In this document: piece after piece, positions 35,236 through 47,918 of the stretch
How the letters are laid out: each line of letters begins with the position of its first letter
Numbering within the stretch: position 1 is the stretch's first letter
Assembly: GCA_954871525.1 (NCBI GenBank)
Contig: OX940864.1
Location: 7,000,001 to 7,064,000, forward strand
Length of the DNA: 64,000 nt
Direction of reading: 5' to 3'
DNA from: Parietaria judaica
Lineage: Eukaryota > Streptophyta > Magnoliopsida > Rosales > Urticaceae
Notes under the pieces: generated by a model
Told to the model about the DNA's origin: nothing
What the model saw: the letters and a program-made list of their open reading frames with translations, nothing else
The model's database searches: none
Translations under genes and position numbers: made by a program

Positions 35236-36315
35236 TTATTGCCTAATGGAGTTGACGAATTCTGCATCGGACACAGCAGAGAGCTCGATTTGACTGTGTT
35301 CGTCGTCTTCTTCGTCGTCGTAGCCCGGAGCTGGTAGATTCAGATCGAACAAGCTCTCTCCGAACTTCCTTAGAGTTACCGGGATCGCAGTCGCAGGCGA
35401 AGACTTAGCCGGAGTTTGGAGTTTCGCCGGAGAGTGGCTGTTTCCGGCGATGACGTGCGATCTCTTGTGTCCTCCGAGGGCTTGGCCGGAAGCGAAGACT
35501 CTGAAGCAGACCGGACATTGATGGACCTTCTTCTCCGAAGGTGTTGGGGCATTGACTCGGTCCGACTCGGGGTGGTTCGAATCGGAGCTGCTGAGTCGGA
35601 TCTTCTTGTGACTCGCTCTGTGGCCTCCGAGCGCCTGGTACGATCTGAACGCCCTGTCGCACGTCTCGCACCTGTACTTGTTCCTACTGCTGCTACTTCC
35701 GCCATTGATTCTCGAGCTCTTCGCGAGCTCCTCGAACTCGTCCTCGTCCTCGTCTTCCTCGCTCTCGTCTTCTTCGTCGTCGTCTTCTTCGCCGTTGAAG
35801 CGGCGCTTGGCGGCCCACTTGTCCCGCGACATCATCATGAGGCAGAACGCGACGTCCTCCTCCGTCGTCGCGTCCGAGACCGAGCTCGCCGGCTCCTCCG
35901 ACTCGGCCGTCTTCGGGCTCGGCTTCCTCTGCGACCGCTTGCGAGTCGGGTTCTTCGAGCCCGACTCGCTCCCGCTCTCGCGGTCGTGGAGGATCACGAC
36001 GGAGGCTGCTGCTGCCGCGGCGGCAGCATCGACGACGAAGGAGAATTCGGGATCGGCGAGGCGGACGCTCTTCTTCGGATTCTCCCTCAGGCCGTAGTAG
36101 AGGCCTTTCTCGTCGGAATTATCCGAGTTCGACGGCGACGACGCGAACTCCGGGTCTTCGCCGAGCTCGGCCGGGTCCAGCAATGGCGTCGGAAGAGAGA
36201 GCTCGGCGTGCTTGCGAGGGAGAGGGAGGCTCATCATGTGGGACCTCATGTGGCCGCCCAAGGCTCTGCCATTGGAGAAGCTTCGGAAGCAGAGCTTGCA
36301 CTTGTGCCTCTCCAT
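35236..36315 (-). CDS. C2H2 zinc-finger protein with three QALGGH-type fingers and an EAR motif (ZAT1/4/9-like)
   Basis: Intronless gene of 359 residues. Finger 1 (4-26) is HKCKLCFRSFSNGRALGGH. Fingers 2 (214-236) and 3 (265-287) carry the plant QALGGH signature: YRCETCDRAFRSYQALGGH and [20 protein letters not shown] conserved EDVAFCLMMMS block sits at 153-163, followed by a long acidic Glu/Asp tract. Near the C-terminus LFDLNLPAP (322-330) is an EAR repression motif (DLN type), which recruits TOPLESS-type co-repressors in known members. The family acts in the nucleus as transcriptional repressors, often in stress responses. The first ATG is at 36315; a TTG two codons upstream is not a plant start. 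The GC-rich coding sequence gives long antisense frames that are shadows. Confidence 0.93.
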   Translation of the reverse strand: MERHKCKLCFRSFSNGRALGGHMRSHMMSLPLPRKHAELSLPTPLLDPAELGEDPEFASSPSNSDNSDEKGLYYGLRENPKKSVRLADPEFSFVVDAAAAAAAASVVILHDRESGSESGSKNPTRKRSQRKPSPKTAESEEPASSVSDATTEEDVAFCLMMMSRDKWAAKRRFNGEEDDDEEDESEEDEDEDEFEELAKSSRINGGSSSSRNKYRCETCDRAFRSYQALGGHRASHKKIRLSSSDSNHPESDRVNAPTPSEKKVHQCPVCFRVFASGQALGGHKRSHVIAGNSHSPAKLQTPAKSSPATAIPVTLRKFGESLFDLNLPAPGYDDEEDDEHSQIELSAVSDAEFVNSIRQ

Positions 36316-37952
36316 TGCCAAGAAATATACAGAGTGAAAGCTTTCTTCTTCTTCTTCTCTTCTTCTATGCTTTGCTTTAGTATTATTATTACTTTTAATC
36401 TCAATATATTAAATATTAATAAATAATAATAGATTTATTTTGCTTTGGGAGCTAAAAAAAGAAGTAGGTGACAAGCATTCCTCTCCAAGAGAGAGACACA
36501 TACGAAGTGAATAAAAAGGGTTGATTTATTTCATTTTATTTATTTATTGATTTATTTTGGTAAATATTTATTTATTGGCACTAAAAACGGCCAAAAAAAG
36601 GGAAAAATAAATAATTTGGAAATGAATTAAAGCGTGTGCATGAAGGAGCGACATGTAACATGCGAACCTTGCCCGTTTCTGTATTTATTCCCATCCTCTT
36701 TCCTTTAAAACTACCATTTTTATATCCCCGAAATACCCTCACGAACTATCTTCAAAATTTTAATTTAGTAGAAATTATTATTTTATTAAATAATAATTAC
36801 TAAGGTATAAATCGACGAGTTATGATAATAATAATCCCACATGGCCACGTCGATTAAAAAAATACTAATGTAATTAACTAATTATTGTAACATTTTAGCT
36901 AAAAATATTATTACTTTTATGCATCAAATTTAAAGTTTTTTTTTATTTTAATAACGTGACAATATTATCGGGTTACATTGATTCGATCTTCGAAATCGAA
37001 AGTGACCAACAAACAATATTGTTTTCACTATACGTAGTTGAGCAATATTTTACTTCTCATCAATGTTTGAACTTTAAAGAAAATATAAATGGAGGGCATT
37101 TGTGTAATTTCGCCTTATTGGACTACGAATAAGCCGGTGGCTCAATTGTCCAAGTCAAGAAAACTGCTAAGGTTTGTTGTAACGACGAGGCAGAAAATAA
37201 ACACTCCCAAATGTGAATCTAAATGCCACGTGGCACCACAAAAGCGCTTCTTCACAATATTTATCACTAACCCTAGTTTTTATTTTTCTGAGTTGTTATT
37301 TTTCCCATTAATTTTGGATCTTTGGTTGAAAACGAGTGAAGGGTTGTAATTAATTGGTTAATTAGGGTTATTAATTTACAACGAATTAATCTTTTTTTTT
37401 TTGGTGAGTTTCTAAGGAAGAGATTGAATTATGTGCCGTTTTGTTAGGGTTTGGTAGACCAAGTCCTCTTCCTATGTGCTCCCCACAATTTGGCCTTAAC
37501 AAGCCCGGTCTATTAGGATTACTAATTAATCTACATAATTAATATTGAGTACTTAATGGCCACATAATAAAATAATTAAATCACTTCTTTGGCTTTGCCC
37601 CTTGAAAATAAAGCCTAACATTAATTGAGATTCTTCTTATTGTGTTTAAAATTTAAAATTGAAGTCATTAGCATGGTATACTTGATAATATGGTTCTATA
37701 AATAATGAAGAAGAAGAAGAAGAAGAAAGAATTAGGAATTGATTTTTACTATATTGTATATAATAAACTAATCTTGTTTTTCAATATGTTAAAATTGAAA
37801 AACCACGAGTGGTATAGTACTTGATAAAACAATTGTACAATTACTGAAAAAGTAAAAAGAACTCATACAACATGGTATCCTAATCATGTTTTAACATCGT
37901 GCGTGACTATTAAATCTTTTTTATTTTAGTTTTTCAAAAATACACTCTCTAG
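36316..37952. other. Promoter side of the zinc-finger gene and spacer
   Basis: A CTT/AAG-rich leader precedes the ATG (36320-36370). Beyond it the sequence is AT-rich with a short GAA microsatellite near 37705-37730. The 86-residue plus frame at 37089 shows no recognisable domain and is not called. Confidence 0.45.
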
Positions 37953-38999
37953 CAAGGTTCCGAAAAACGCGAAAATCGAGCGATTATCGTTCGATTAATC
38001 GAAGAAATGGTGTTCTCGGTAACTTATCTCTAGTAATCGCTGCCGTTTTATACTTTTCGAAATTTTTCGAACTGAAAACTTTGGTACTTATCGCTGCAAC
38101 TTTTCAAGAGCAAAATAACGATAATCGGAGGACTTTTCGTCCAAATTTGGGTAAGTTCAAAAAATTTGATATCATTGTGGCAAAAGTACATATATTTCGG
38201 AAATTGTTGATTTGAGTTAGTTACTCGAATATTTTGGTGTAAGTTCGTTTTATAAAATTGTATATAATTTTAAAACTAATCGGTTTCCATAATTGTTTTT
38301 TTAATTTGAAGTTTTTCTGAATTGTGATATCATTGTGGCAAAAGTACATATGTTTCAGAAATTGTTGATTTGAGCTAGTTACTCGAATATTTTGGTGTAA
38401 TTTCGTTTTATAAAATTGTATATAATTTTAAAACTAATCGGTTTGCATAATTATTTTTTTAATTTGAAGTTTTTCTGAATTGTGATATCATTGTGGCAAA
38501 AGTACATATGTTTCGGAAATTGTTGATTTGAGCTAGTTACTCGAATATTTTGGTGTAATTTCGTTTTATAAAATTGTATTAATTTTAAAACTAATCGGTT
38601 TGCATAATTATTTTTTTAATTTGAAGTTTTTCTGAATTGTGATATCATTGTGGCAAAAGTACATATGTTTCGGAAATTGTTGATTTGAGCTAGTTACATT
38701 AGTATGAGACTTGGTTTGTGGCTTATATATTATATTTTGTATGAGACTTTTATGTTTATATTTTGTGACATTAGTATTTTATGTTATGTTTTTAATGTAA
38801 AATATGTGTGACATTTTTTTTATAGGTTTTCCATCGATAAATACATCGATAAACGATTAATCCATCGATAAGTTCGATAAGTTTCGATAACGGCAAACGA
38901 TAATTTTTATAGGTTTTCCGTCGATAAATCCATCGGCAAACGATTAATCCATCGATAACGGCAAACGATTTATCGGCCAAAACGGCATTTCGATCCTTG
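37953..38999. mobile_element. Non-autonomous hAT element with internal tandem repeats (1,047 bp)
   Basis: The element starts CAAGGTTCCGAAAA and ends ATTTCGATCCTTG, giving short inverted ends CAAGG(T/A)TC. A perfect 8-bp target duplication CTCTCTAG flanks it (37945-37952 and 39000-39007), as expected for hAT transposition. Subterminal regions are packed with CGATAA/TTATCG-type motifs. The centre holds tandem repeats of about 158 bp. There is no transposase, so movement would depend on a partner elsewhere. Confidence 0.88.
38168..38700. repeat. Tandem repeat, unit about 158 bp, about 3.4 copies
   Basis: Units start with GATATCATTGTGGCAAAAGT at 38168, 38326, 38484 and 38641, so the periods are 158, 158 and 157 bp. 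Copies differ by a few bases. The last copy breaks off after GAGCTAGTTAC. Confidence 0.92.
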
Positions 39000-39112
39000 C
39001 TCTCTAGTTTCAAAGGAAACTAAAAATATATATATATACACTCTCTTTGAAACTAAAAAATATACACTCTCTGAGTGTATTTTATTTGCATCTTCATACC
39101 CTCTCACAGTCA

Positions 39113-39630
39113 TAGGGGTACTGTAAAAATAAGGAAAATGCAAAATTTAAACTGCTTGGGATCGGAACTGATTTATTAAAACTGCATCCAAATTAAAACT
39201 AATTCCGGTTTTTAGGTTTATGGGTACAAAAGCTTAGAACCTGGATTATAGATCAAACCCGCTTTTTAATATATTTTAGCTTTTAGTATCTTTTTAACGA
39301 ACTTTTCTCTTCTATATATGGTTTAATCTTCTCGTATTATTTTTTTTATTTTTGTAAATTGATACATAAATTTTAGGAAAAGACTTAGCATTAAAACGAT
39401 TTTTCTATTACAAATATAATTTTTTTTCTATTTTATTTTTTAATATTAATTAATCTGGATCCGAGTTAATCTAGATTTGATCTTAAAACCGGGTTTAAAC
39501 CCGGATATGGAATTCCATGTTTTAAACATTTAATATCTGGGTGTGATTTTGATTTTTCTAAAACTCAGCCGCATCCGCATTTGGAAAAGAAAAAAAAATA
39601 GAGTTTTAGACTCGCTTTCACCCCTACTTA
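39113..39630. mobile_element. Probable hAT-type non-autonomous element
   Basis: The left end reads TAGGGGTACTG and the right end reads TTTCACCCCTA, so the inverted ends share TAGGGGT. The inside is rich in GGATCCGAG and AACCGGGTTTAAACCCGG motifs, like the better-defined element at 51855. No convincing 8-bp duplication is left. Confidence 0.5.
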
Positions 39631-42600
39631 TCATTAAGTTTTCGAGAATCTAAAATTGTCACTAATTTTATATGGCATTTACTTTATTTTTCAATATAAC
39701 AGAAATATTATCAAAATCGTCAATTTTAGGTATTAAAAACAGAAAATGGAAGGTAACATTTTTCAAAAAAATTAAATATAAGGTATAGTTTAGCTATTTA
39801 AAAAACAAAAAGAACTTCTTGGTGAAAAATATAAATAAAAGATTAAAAAAAATTCCTTGATTTTTTTTTTAAAACTAATTGTCAATGTATTATTAAAATT
39901 AATCAATTTCATTATGATCGTTGAAATAAGAACTAGTTTAGAGTTAGAAAAGAGCAAGATAGGTGGTAGTTGAGCTGGGTTGTGTAATTGCCATGTCAAA
40001 GAAAAATACTAAATTAACTTTATAAGTTATTGGTTTAATTTTCTTTACATTTGTGATTATTTCATGGTTATCTTTATAAAATGAGACCCCATGTTCATGT
40101 TGCATCTTAATTCTTGCAAGTCAATGTCATTATCACTGTATTGTAAGTTGTTACATAGTCGAGCATTAACATCTTATTGGGCATAATCAACTAGACGTAT
40201 AGCTTGGCTAAGTATTAAAATATTAAAACAATTCTTTATTTTGCTCTTTTCATTTTTCATCTTTCTTCTAAATATTGGACTTAGGGAATCTTTAATTGGA
40301 GCTTCAACTTGAGAAGTTAATTAGTATGATATTTTTATTTCATTTTTTCATTTTTTTTCCTCAAAATTGAGACACTATATATGTGTATTTATTTGCCTGA
40401 TAATATACATATACACATATATATATATATAAGTAATAATAATATTACTATTATCATGTTTAATCTCAAAGTTCTACCAAAACAAACAATTTATTGTCAT
40501 ACCAGTTGTCTTTTATTCCCGATTAATCTTATAGGTCAAATACATACCATTTTAAAAAAATTATATTATGGGTCAAATTAAAATATATATCTTATATTGA
40601 TGTATGATATGATCATAAACTTTTGAAATCAGCCAGTTAATATTTTTGTATTTCTGCATCTTGATAATTATAAAAGCGGAATTTTGGAGACTTGCGTAGC
40701 AACTAAATAAAACCTAGTTAGTAGTTACTATTACTACACTATATAACTTTTTGGTAATTGACTTATTAATACTGTATAGAATTTAGCGGTAAAAACGGTA
40801 TAACTACCCAAAGTTATTCTAATCTTTCAAGTTATCTATTAGTTTCGTGCGATTGAAAGCTTAAGAATATATCGCTTATTTAAAAAAAATATATACTTAT
40901 GCCGCATAATCATCTACTAATACAGTTCAGTATATCATAAAAGTATTATCGTGAGTTCGTGTCTACTATTTTCAATCAAAGATCAAATTCACACATGTAT
41001 GATCTACACTATCATACACATTCTTCAACCAATCTTCAATATTATATATATATATTGTGATTAGTATTTTGGATGAAAGATATGTTCCTACAGACATTTA
41101 TGCTAAATCCTTTTGACAGCACTTGCGTATCTTTTGTCTTATAACAATTACTAAGTTGATGCTTACTCAACAAAAGCAATGACAAGTCATACGATTTTAC
41201 CTATAGTTTATCATATTTTAGAAGCATTAAGTCACAATTTTTTATGCTAAAAAAAAAAAAAAAAAAAAAGAAGCTGTGGTTTGTTTAACAAAACCACATT
41301 TCTCTTGAACTACTTTGCACTCTAAATTATATCATATATATTATCATATAAAGCAGAAGAGACCCAATTCAGATTATCTATTTACTGCTGAATTTATCAT
41401 CTTGATTATCAAGGGAATCGGAATATTAATCACGATTAGCACTAATGTGGCAATAATAAATGCATTTAGTAATCATTATGTACGACCATGCACGAGAGAT
41501 AATTACGGATCAAACACAGATTTAGTATATATTTATGTAATTTTGCCTTTTTACCAGCCTTCTATTTTCAATTTTTGCAAAAATAAACCCTATGTTTTGA
41601 AAAGAAGCCAAAATATCCCAAAAGTGTACTTAATTTTTTATTTTTTTATTATAATCATTCTAATTTCTAGATATTCAAAATTTTCCCTTATTATAGAGCC
41701 TTAAAATTTTATTTTATATACATATTATTTTTCTTTTAGCCAATATACGCTATACTTTTTTCTAAATATCCAACTTACACCCTCAAAATATATGCACCAA
41801 CTCGCGGATAAAAGCGAAGAGAGATGGCGATATCCAAGTCGATGGCCGGTGGCAACGACGAAAAAGTTGGACGGAAGAAAAAAAGTATGTGGAAGACGAC
41901 AACAACAAGTAGGTAGAATAGAATGTGAGGAGGTGATAGTGGTGAAGTGACGAGACTGAATGAGGGCAAGAGAAGATGACTAAGAACTCGAGATAAAAAA
42001 AAAAGTATTTGTTTATGAAATTAAAGCAAAATTATTTTTTTAAAATGTAGTATTGTCAAATAACATAGTTATATATTGTATTTGGCATTTTTTTTAGATA
42101 GAGAGGGTGTATTTGGAAGAAAAGAAAATGAAAAATAAAAGTAAAGAAAAACCAATTTCCCTTATACGTATATTTAGGGAAAATAACAGTGAAAGTCCAT
42201 GTTTAATGAAGTTAGTCCTTAATTATATACGAATTTTAGTGGCAAAAATCATCATAAATAGACTCAGTATTAAACGCTACGTGTCTTTCAAAGTTTAAGC
42301 CATGTCAGACACATAGCCCACAACCGAAACCGAAAGTCCCAGTTTGCATGGATAGCGAAGTCAAGGAGCTACGTGTCTGACTGGGCTCGACATGTGGCAT
42401 TTATTAACGGTTGGGTTCCATCCATTCATTATGTATAACGGTGAAGATTTTTTTTTATTTTGCAATTTTCGTGCAAAGACTTAACTTCATCAAACATACA
42501 AAATTATCGGAACCGTTTTACCGATTCCCCAGTAGTATCATTGTTACTTCAACCACGTAATTAGGGCACAGCTTAACTCATCTAGCTAGTTATTATAAAA

Positions 42601-42840
42601 TGTTAAAAATGGCCGTCATAATTATTCAATGTAACAAGTTATGGCCATGTTGTGCTGTGATGTAGTATACTATATATATACTATATCTTTCAACACATTT
42701 TGGGCAAATAATATGTAGGTTTAAGCAATATTCTTATATAGTTGCACTTGATTTCATGGAAAAATTCCACGCCACGTTAGCGCATGCTCTGTAAGGTTTC
42801 AGGTCTTCAATTATGGCGTGGCTTTGTCTTGATATAAATG

Positions 42841-42889
<49 letters not shown>

Positions 42890-45088
42890 TTCTGGACTCT
42901 GGTATTTTCTTCTACCCACTTGGCCGATACAAATTAATAAGACATTTTTTGAATCAATTTACGGAAATATTAGCATGGCTTTAATTAGCTGATTCTATCA
43001 TGCACGCTATCTGATACATAATAATAGTCATTAAAAAGTAATTATTTTGATTAATTTTCTATTTAAGTATACTAATTTTACCAAGTTCTTTAATCGAAAA
43101 CTCCCACGTAAGTGAATTGTGACTATTTGGAATATTAGGGTTTAAACGTATATTATCATTTTTAAGTATTTGTGGTATAATTTAAACGTCGATCTCTTTG
43201 AGTATTCGAGTTATATATATTTATTTGAATGAATCTAGTACATGATTTTTATCTTTATATATATATATATATATAAAATATAGTAATAAGCTAAACGATT
43301 GGTGATTAAATTATACGTGGAATCCGTCTAATTAACAAATTACTAATGTAACTCAATAATATATTATGATTTGTGATTATTTTATCGACATTATAACTAT
43401 CAACTGAATCTTAAGTCATCGTAAGCTCATAAAATAGATTTAATTTAGAGTACTGCGTGTGTTTCCATATAGTACATCGGTAAAAGCTACGGTTTGGAAA
43501 CTTCAACATATATACATATGTACCAAATATTGGTGTCGGTAATTTCCTAAGTATATGGATGCCTTGTTTCGTCATGATCGTAGATACATTGTTCCTAGTC
43601 ATGATCTAAACCTACGTATACGGTATACATATTATACTAAACTATATGACTTTTATAACATTGTCTTTTGTTTTTCCTGTATATATATATTTTTTTTTTT
43701 TATCAGCAGATGCGGTTTGTTGGAGGTTATTTAGGCTTAATGAACAAGACAAAGTGAAATTCGACCGGAAGAGAGAAGAGTTTCAGGAGATCAGACAAAT
43801 TCGAGACTAAGAAAGCAAGTAATATAATGAGTTAACCAAGATTAGTTTAATGGATAGTATTTGTCATTTACGAAGGCGTGACTCTTCTGAAAACGACAAT
43901 TATCGACCAAACAACACCTTTCTTAAGACCGTGAGAACGATATATCACTTTTGAAATGCACATTGTAACGTATAATACACGCGGTATTTAAATTTTTTTA
44001 CATTTATTTTATCAAATTGAGTCCCTCGATTCGCATATTCTAACGAAAATGATGGGGTTATTGAATTTGAATACTTTTTTTTTTCGCTACGTAATTAATT
44101 TTAACTTAGATAGTACTTAAGCTGCAAACTCAAGATTATGGTACGTGTGTCATGGGTCTTGCCATGCATGGTGACCGCCAGTGCATGCTCTTTTGTGCTG
44201 CCATTGGCAAGTTACGTAATAATTTGATTCTTGTTTCACTGTCACTAAATAATACTTTTTGTTACTTAACATAAATCATGCATCTTTACCATTTTTACTA
44301 ATAAAGATTAAAAAATGAAATATAAATTATACCATTTTTTAAAATCGTCTCAAGCTTTATATGTATATATTTAGTGTATAATATGATTAATAAAAAAAAA
44401 AATAGTTACTAAGTGATATATTGGTCTATGAACTCTTGTTACAACTCAAGGAGTTCGTGAGACAGATTATTTTTAAAATAAAAATAGTTGGTCAATGTTT
44501 GGTTAATTAAACTAACTACAATTGTCATACCTAATAATCTAAAATTGGATCATATTTTAGAGAGTTGACCTGTAACAATATTAGAGTATATACTTGGTTG
44601 AAACTTGAAACCACCTTATAATGCTATCTTTTACGTATAACTGAATAAAATTAAACGCTTAAATTAAACTATTAAAGTATAAACTGCAGCATATATTCCT
44701 AAGTTATGAATATTAATACATTTATACTTATATGTTGTTTTTAGGTGACACATACCCTCAAATTTTTATTTCGTTTATCACACACACCTTTGAACTAATA
44801 AATAACGTTGCCACGTCAGCATCCAGATGATAAAGTGAAAAATCACGCTTCTACTAATGTTTGTTTTCAGGTTTCCATCCAAGACGAGACGATCCTCACT
44901 CTGACGCAAAGCGTGGGCCGAGGCGATATTCCGGAGAAAACAACTCCGACATAACAATGTTTGTTTCCATACCTAACAACGTCGTATGGGCTTTAGACCA
45001 AGGATAACATATGGGCTTACCCATTACATATTCCTAAAACGATATAAATGTGACTCTGTTGAGTTTGATCTCGATGCTTTATAACATT
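39631..45088. other. Gene-free AT-rich spacer
   Basis: Over 5 kb without a supported gene. There are (TA)n microsatellites at 42842-42882 and about 43257-43276. All frames in the region are short and AT-driven, and many start at non-ATG codons. Confidence 0.5.
42842..42882. repeat. (TA)n microsatellite, about 20 units
   Basis: Perfect dinucleotide run, the longest in the window. Confidence 0.95.
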
Positions 45089-45557
45089 GGGTAAATTGCG
45101 GCAGTAACGCATAACCTTTGGTCAACAGGGTTTTTAGGTCCCCCAACCTTTCAAAGTGTTGGCAAAAATGCTCAACCTGCGTTGATCGTGAAATTTGTTG
45201 GTTCTTCTGGTAAGGACGTTAACTGTGATGTGTGGCATCGTATTATTGTCAAATTGATAGCCGATTGGGAAGGAGATGACAAGTTTAACATTAATTAACA
45301 TAAACTAAACTGCGGTATATACTGCAATTTACCCTCTTAGGTTATGTTAATTAATGTTACACTTGGCACCTCATGTCCAGTTGGCTATCCATTTGACAAT
45401 AACATGATGCCACATCAGCACAAGTTAACATCATTAACAAAAGAACTAACAAATTTCACGGTCAACGTACGTTGTGCATTTTTGCCAACACTTTAGAGGG
45501 TTGGGGACCTAAAATCCCTGTTGACCAAAGGTTGTGCATTATTGCCGCAATTTACTC
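45089..45557. mobile_element. Foldback MITE (about 469 bp)
   Basis: The left end reads GGGTAAATTGCGGCAGTAACG and the inverse of the right reads GAGTAAATTGCGGCAATAATG. Similarity continues through TTTGGTCAACAGGG, TTTAGGTCCCC, GTTGGCAAAAATGC and on to TAACATTAATTAACATAA near the centre, so each arm is about 215 bp. The centre holds a further GCAATTTACCC, an inner copy of the terminal motif. The first bases match the large foldback at 22254. Confidence 0.7.
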
Positions 45558-45639
45558 ATATTTTTTTTAAGAAGTAATAAATTCCTAAACGGCCTGAAAT
45601 TAGTAAATCTCAATTTTTATGCCTAGTATCTATCGTTTA

Positions 45640-46440
45640 CGGCTAGGACTACTGGGGTTTTTTAAAATTGTAAAAACAACACGAAAATAATATATTATTT
45701 TCTTTTTTGAAGAAATTGCCTTTTGGAAAATGATTTTATGTTTTGGGAAAAGATGCTTATGTAATATTCTCTCCAAAATGTGATTGGTTTTGTTTTTAAC
45801 AAAATATTTTTAGAAAATCAATTTTCATTTTCTTTAGCTTACACATGAAAATAAAAACACCTTTATAGGTGTTTTATTTTAAAAAGCTAAAGCTGAGATG
45901 AATAAATCTTAATATAATATTAAAAGACCGCATTGCAAATATAAAAGCGTTTTTATTTTTTCTTTCATTGATATTTTTATAAATATAATATATATATATA
46001 TATTTAGGATGTGTTGATCAACACCATTCGTTGATTACATTACATATATATAATTTTTATATTACATTTTATGATATATTTAATATATTACACAGCAACA
46101 TCTAATAAAAACGCTATTACATATTATCTGTTTATAATTTGAATCATCGACTATCATATTACGTTGGATTCATGATGTATTATATAATTTTGATGTGGTA
46201 TAGTTTTTATTTATTTATTTATTTATATGTATGTGATTAGTTTCAATTAATTATAATTATTTTTTTAAAATTAATTTTAAAAACAAAAAATAACAATCAA
46301 ACACTATTTTCTTTTTCTTTTTTTAAAAACAATGTTACAAAATAATAACCAATCACATTTTCAAAACGTTTTTACAAAGCTGTTTTGCAAAATAAAAAAT
46401 GCAAACACAAAATAGAAATACAAAACGCTTCCAAACGCTA
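45640..46440. repeat. Possible large MITE with AAAATGTGATTGG arms
   Basis: AAAATGTGATTGGTT near 45776 is inverted at about 46351-46365, and the right end reads CCAAACGCTACC, typical of plant MITE termini. The left terminus is unclear. A short palindrome AAAACACCT-TTAT-AGGTGTTTT lies inside near 45860. Confidence 0.35.
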
Positions 46441-46462
46441 CCTTACCTTTTATTATAGAACG

Positions 46463-47113
46463 TGTTGGGTGTCCCTCCTATTTGGAGGCCCAACAATGTG
46501 GGTTATTTTTGACCCATTGATCCATGTACCCGGCCCATGAAGCCTTAGTCATAAATGACTTAGATGAGATGAAGAAAAGTAAGAGTGGAGAAGTGAGAGA
46601 AAACAAAGCAAGAGAAAGGAAAGAAATTCGCGGTTCCCGCACAGTTTCGTCGACCCTCAAGAAAATTGTCATTGCGCATTCGTTCACTGATGGATCGTCG
46701 TGATTTTTGGACAGAACGTTCCTAAGACATAGAGGTACGTTCTGAACAATGGAGATGTGGTTTTGAGATTTCTAAGTCGGTCTGAAGAGTGGAAACCAGA
46801 GGCTGTTTTGTGAGAACGTTTTTCACAAATTCTTCTCTTGCTTGTTGTTGTAATCCGAGATTGGTGTTCGATCTTGATGATGATGATGTATGCCTCTAGT
46901 TTTATCTAGGGAAGACTTCGTTTGTACCTCACTCTTGATTATAGTGGATTTTAAGCGGCCTACGGGTCCCGTGGTTTTTTACTCCGTTTTGGGGGTTTTT
47001 TCCATGCTAAAATTGTCTCGTGTTCGTGGTTGTGTTTCGATTATTATCGCCTTCATATTTCAGCGGCTATTGGGAGATATTGAAATTCTGTTGCGTTGCG
47101 CTTTCTCCCAACG
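46463..47113 (+). mobile_element. Solo LTR (651 bp), Copia-type
   Basis: It begins TGTTGGG and ends CCCAACG, an inverted terminus with the final A replaced by G. It is flanked by a perfect 5-bp target duplication GAACG (46458-46462 and 47114-47118). The right half has the look of a Copia U5: ATAGTGGATTTTAAGCGGCC, then CCCGTGGTTTTTTACTCC and GGGGGTTTTTTCCATGC. No internal region or second LTR is present. The frames of 69-77 residues inside it are not genes. Confidence 0.85.
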
Positions 47114-47118
47114 GAACG

Positions 47119-47918
47119 TATGAAGGAAAATAATTTTATAAATAAAAGGAGAAAAAATGAAATACTTCTATCATTTGACTGCTTGTGACGGTACAGAATA
47201 TAGATGACCTTAAAATATAAAGAGAATCAATTCTAAATATTTATGTTTCAAATTAATATTCGGATGTACAAAAATATACTTTTTAGAGCCGGACTCGCAT
47301 TGACTCTTTTTCTGTAGCGGGCCCGATTTGTTTTCGTGGGCTTTAGTTTGGTTTTAAGTTTGTTTTTTTTTTTTTTTTTTTAGTTTTCAAAAAACCCTTA
47401 TGGTAACTCATTGTAACCAATAATCAATATTTATCACAAAAATATTATTTAAATGAGATCCAATATTAGTGGAAATGCTGACTAATAGTTGACCCTTCTC
47501 TCTCTATATATATATATATTATATTACATCGACACTAATTAAATAGCGTTTACTTTTGCAAAGAGAAGCGGACAATCTCAAAGTCAAATTTAATTTCTTC
47601 TCGAGAAAAAAAGTCGCATACTTCTAATGGCAGGCCATAGATTCCCATTCAAGAAAGAACTCAGTTTATAACGGTAAGAGACTCAAACCTATATATTAAA
47701 AGAAAAAATATTTATTAATTAGAATATAGTTGGTGTTGAACCACCAAAATTTACATTAATTAAAGAATAAACAACAAAAGAATATCGAACCTTGAATCAC
47801 TACTCTAATTACAGTTTTCCTTAAATAATATAGATCCAAAAAAAAAAAATGAATGATCGAACAAATTAAACAAAAATTAAAGCAATGAGGCTTGCTTTGA
47901 CAAAACTTCTTGTTCTAG
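47119..47918. other. Spacer and 3' flank of the second zinc-finger gene
   Basis: Includes a poly-T run near 47365 and a short (TA)n near 47505. No coding sequence is supported before the stop codon at 47919. Confidence 0.45.

Noticed and set aside
35416..36426. 336-residue plus-strand frame
   Set aside because: Antisense shadow of the GC-rich C2H2 gene; Arg/Leu/Val composition is typical of reverse frames and no domain is seen.
37089..37349. 86-residue plus-strand frame
   Set aside because: No domain, odd codon usage and location in spacer sequence.
46478..46687. 69-residue minus-strand frame
   Set aside because: Lies inside the Copia-type solo LTR.
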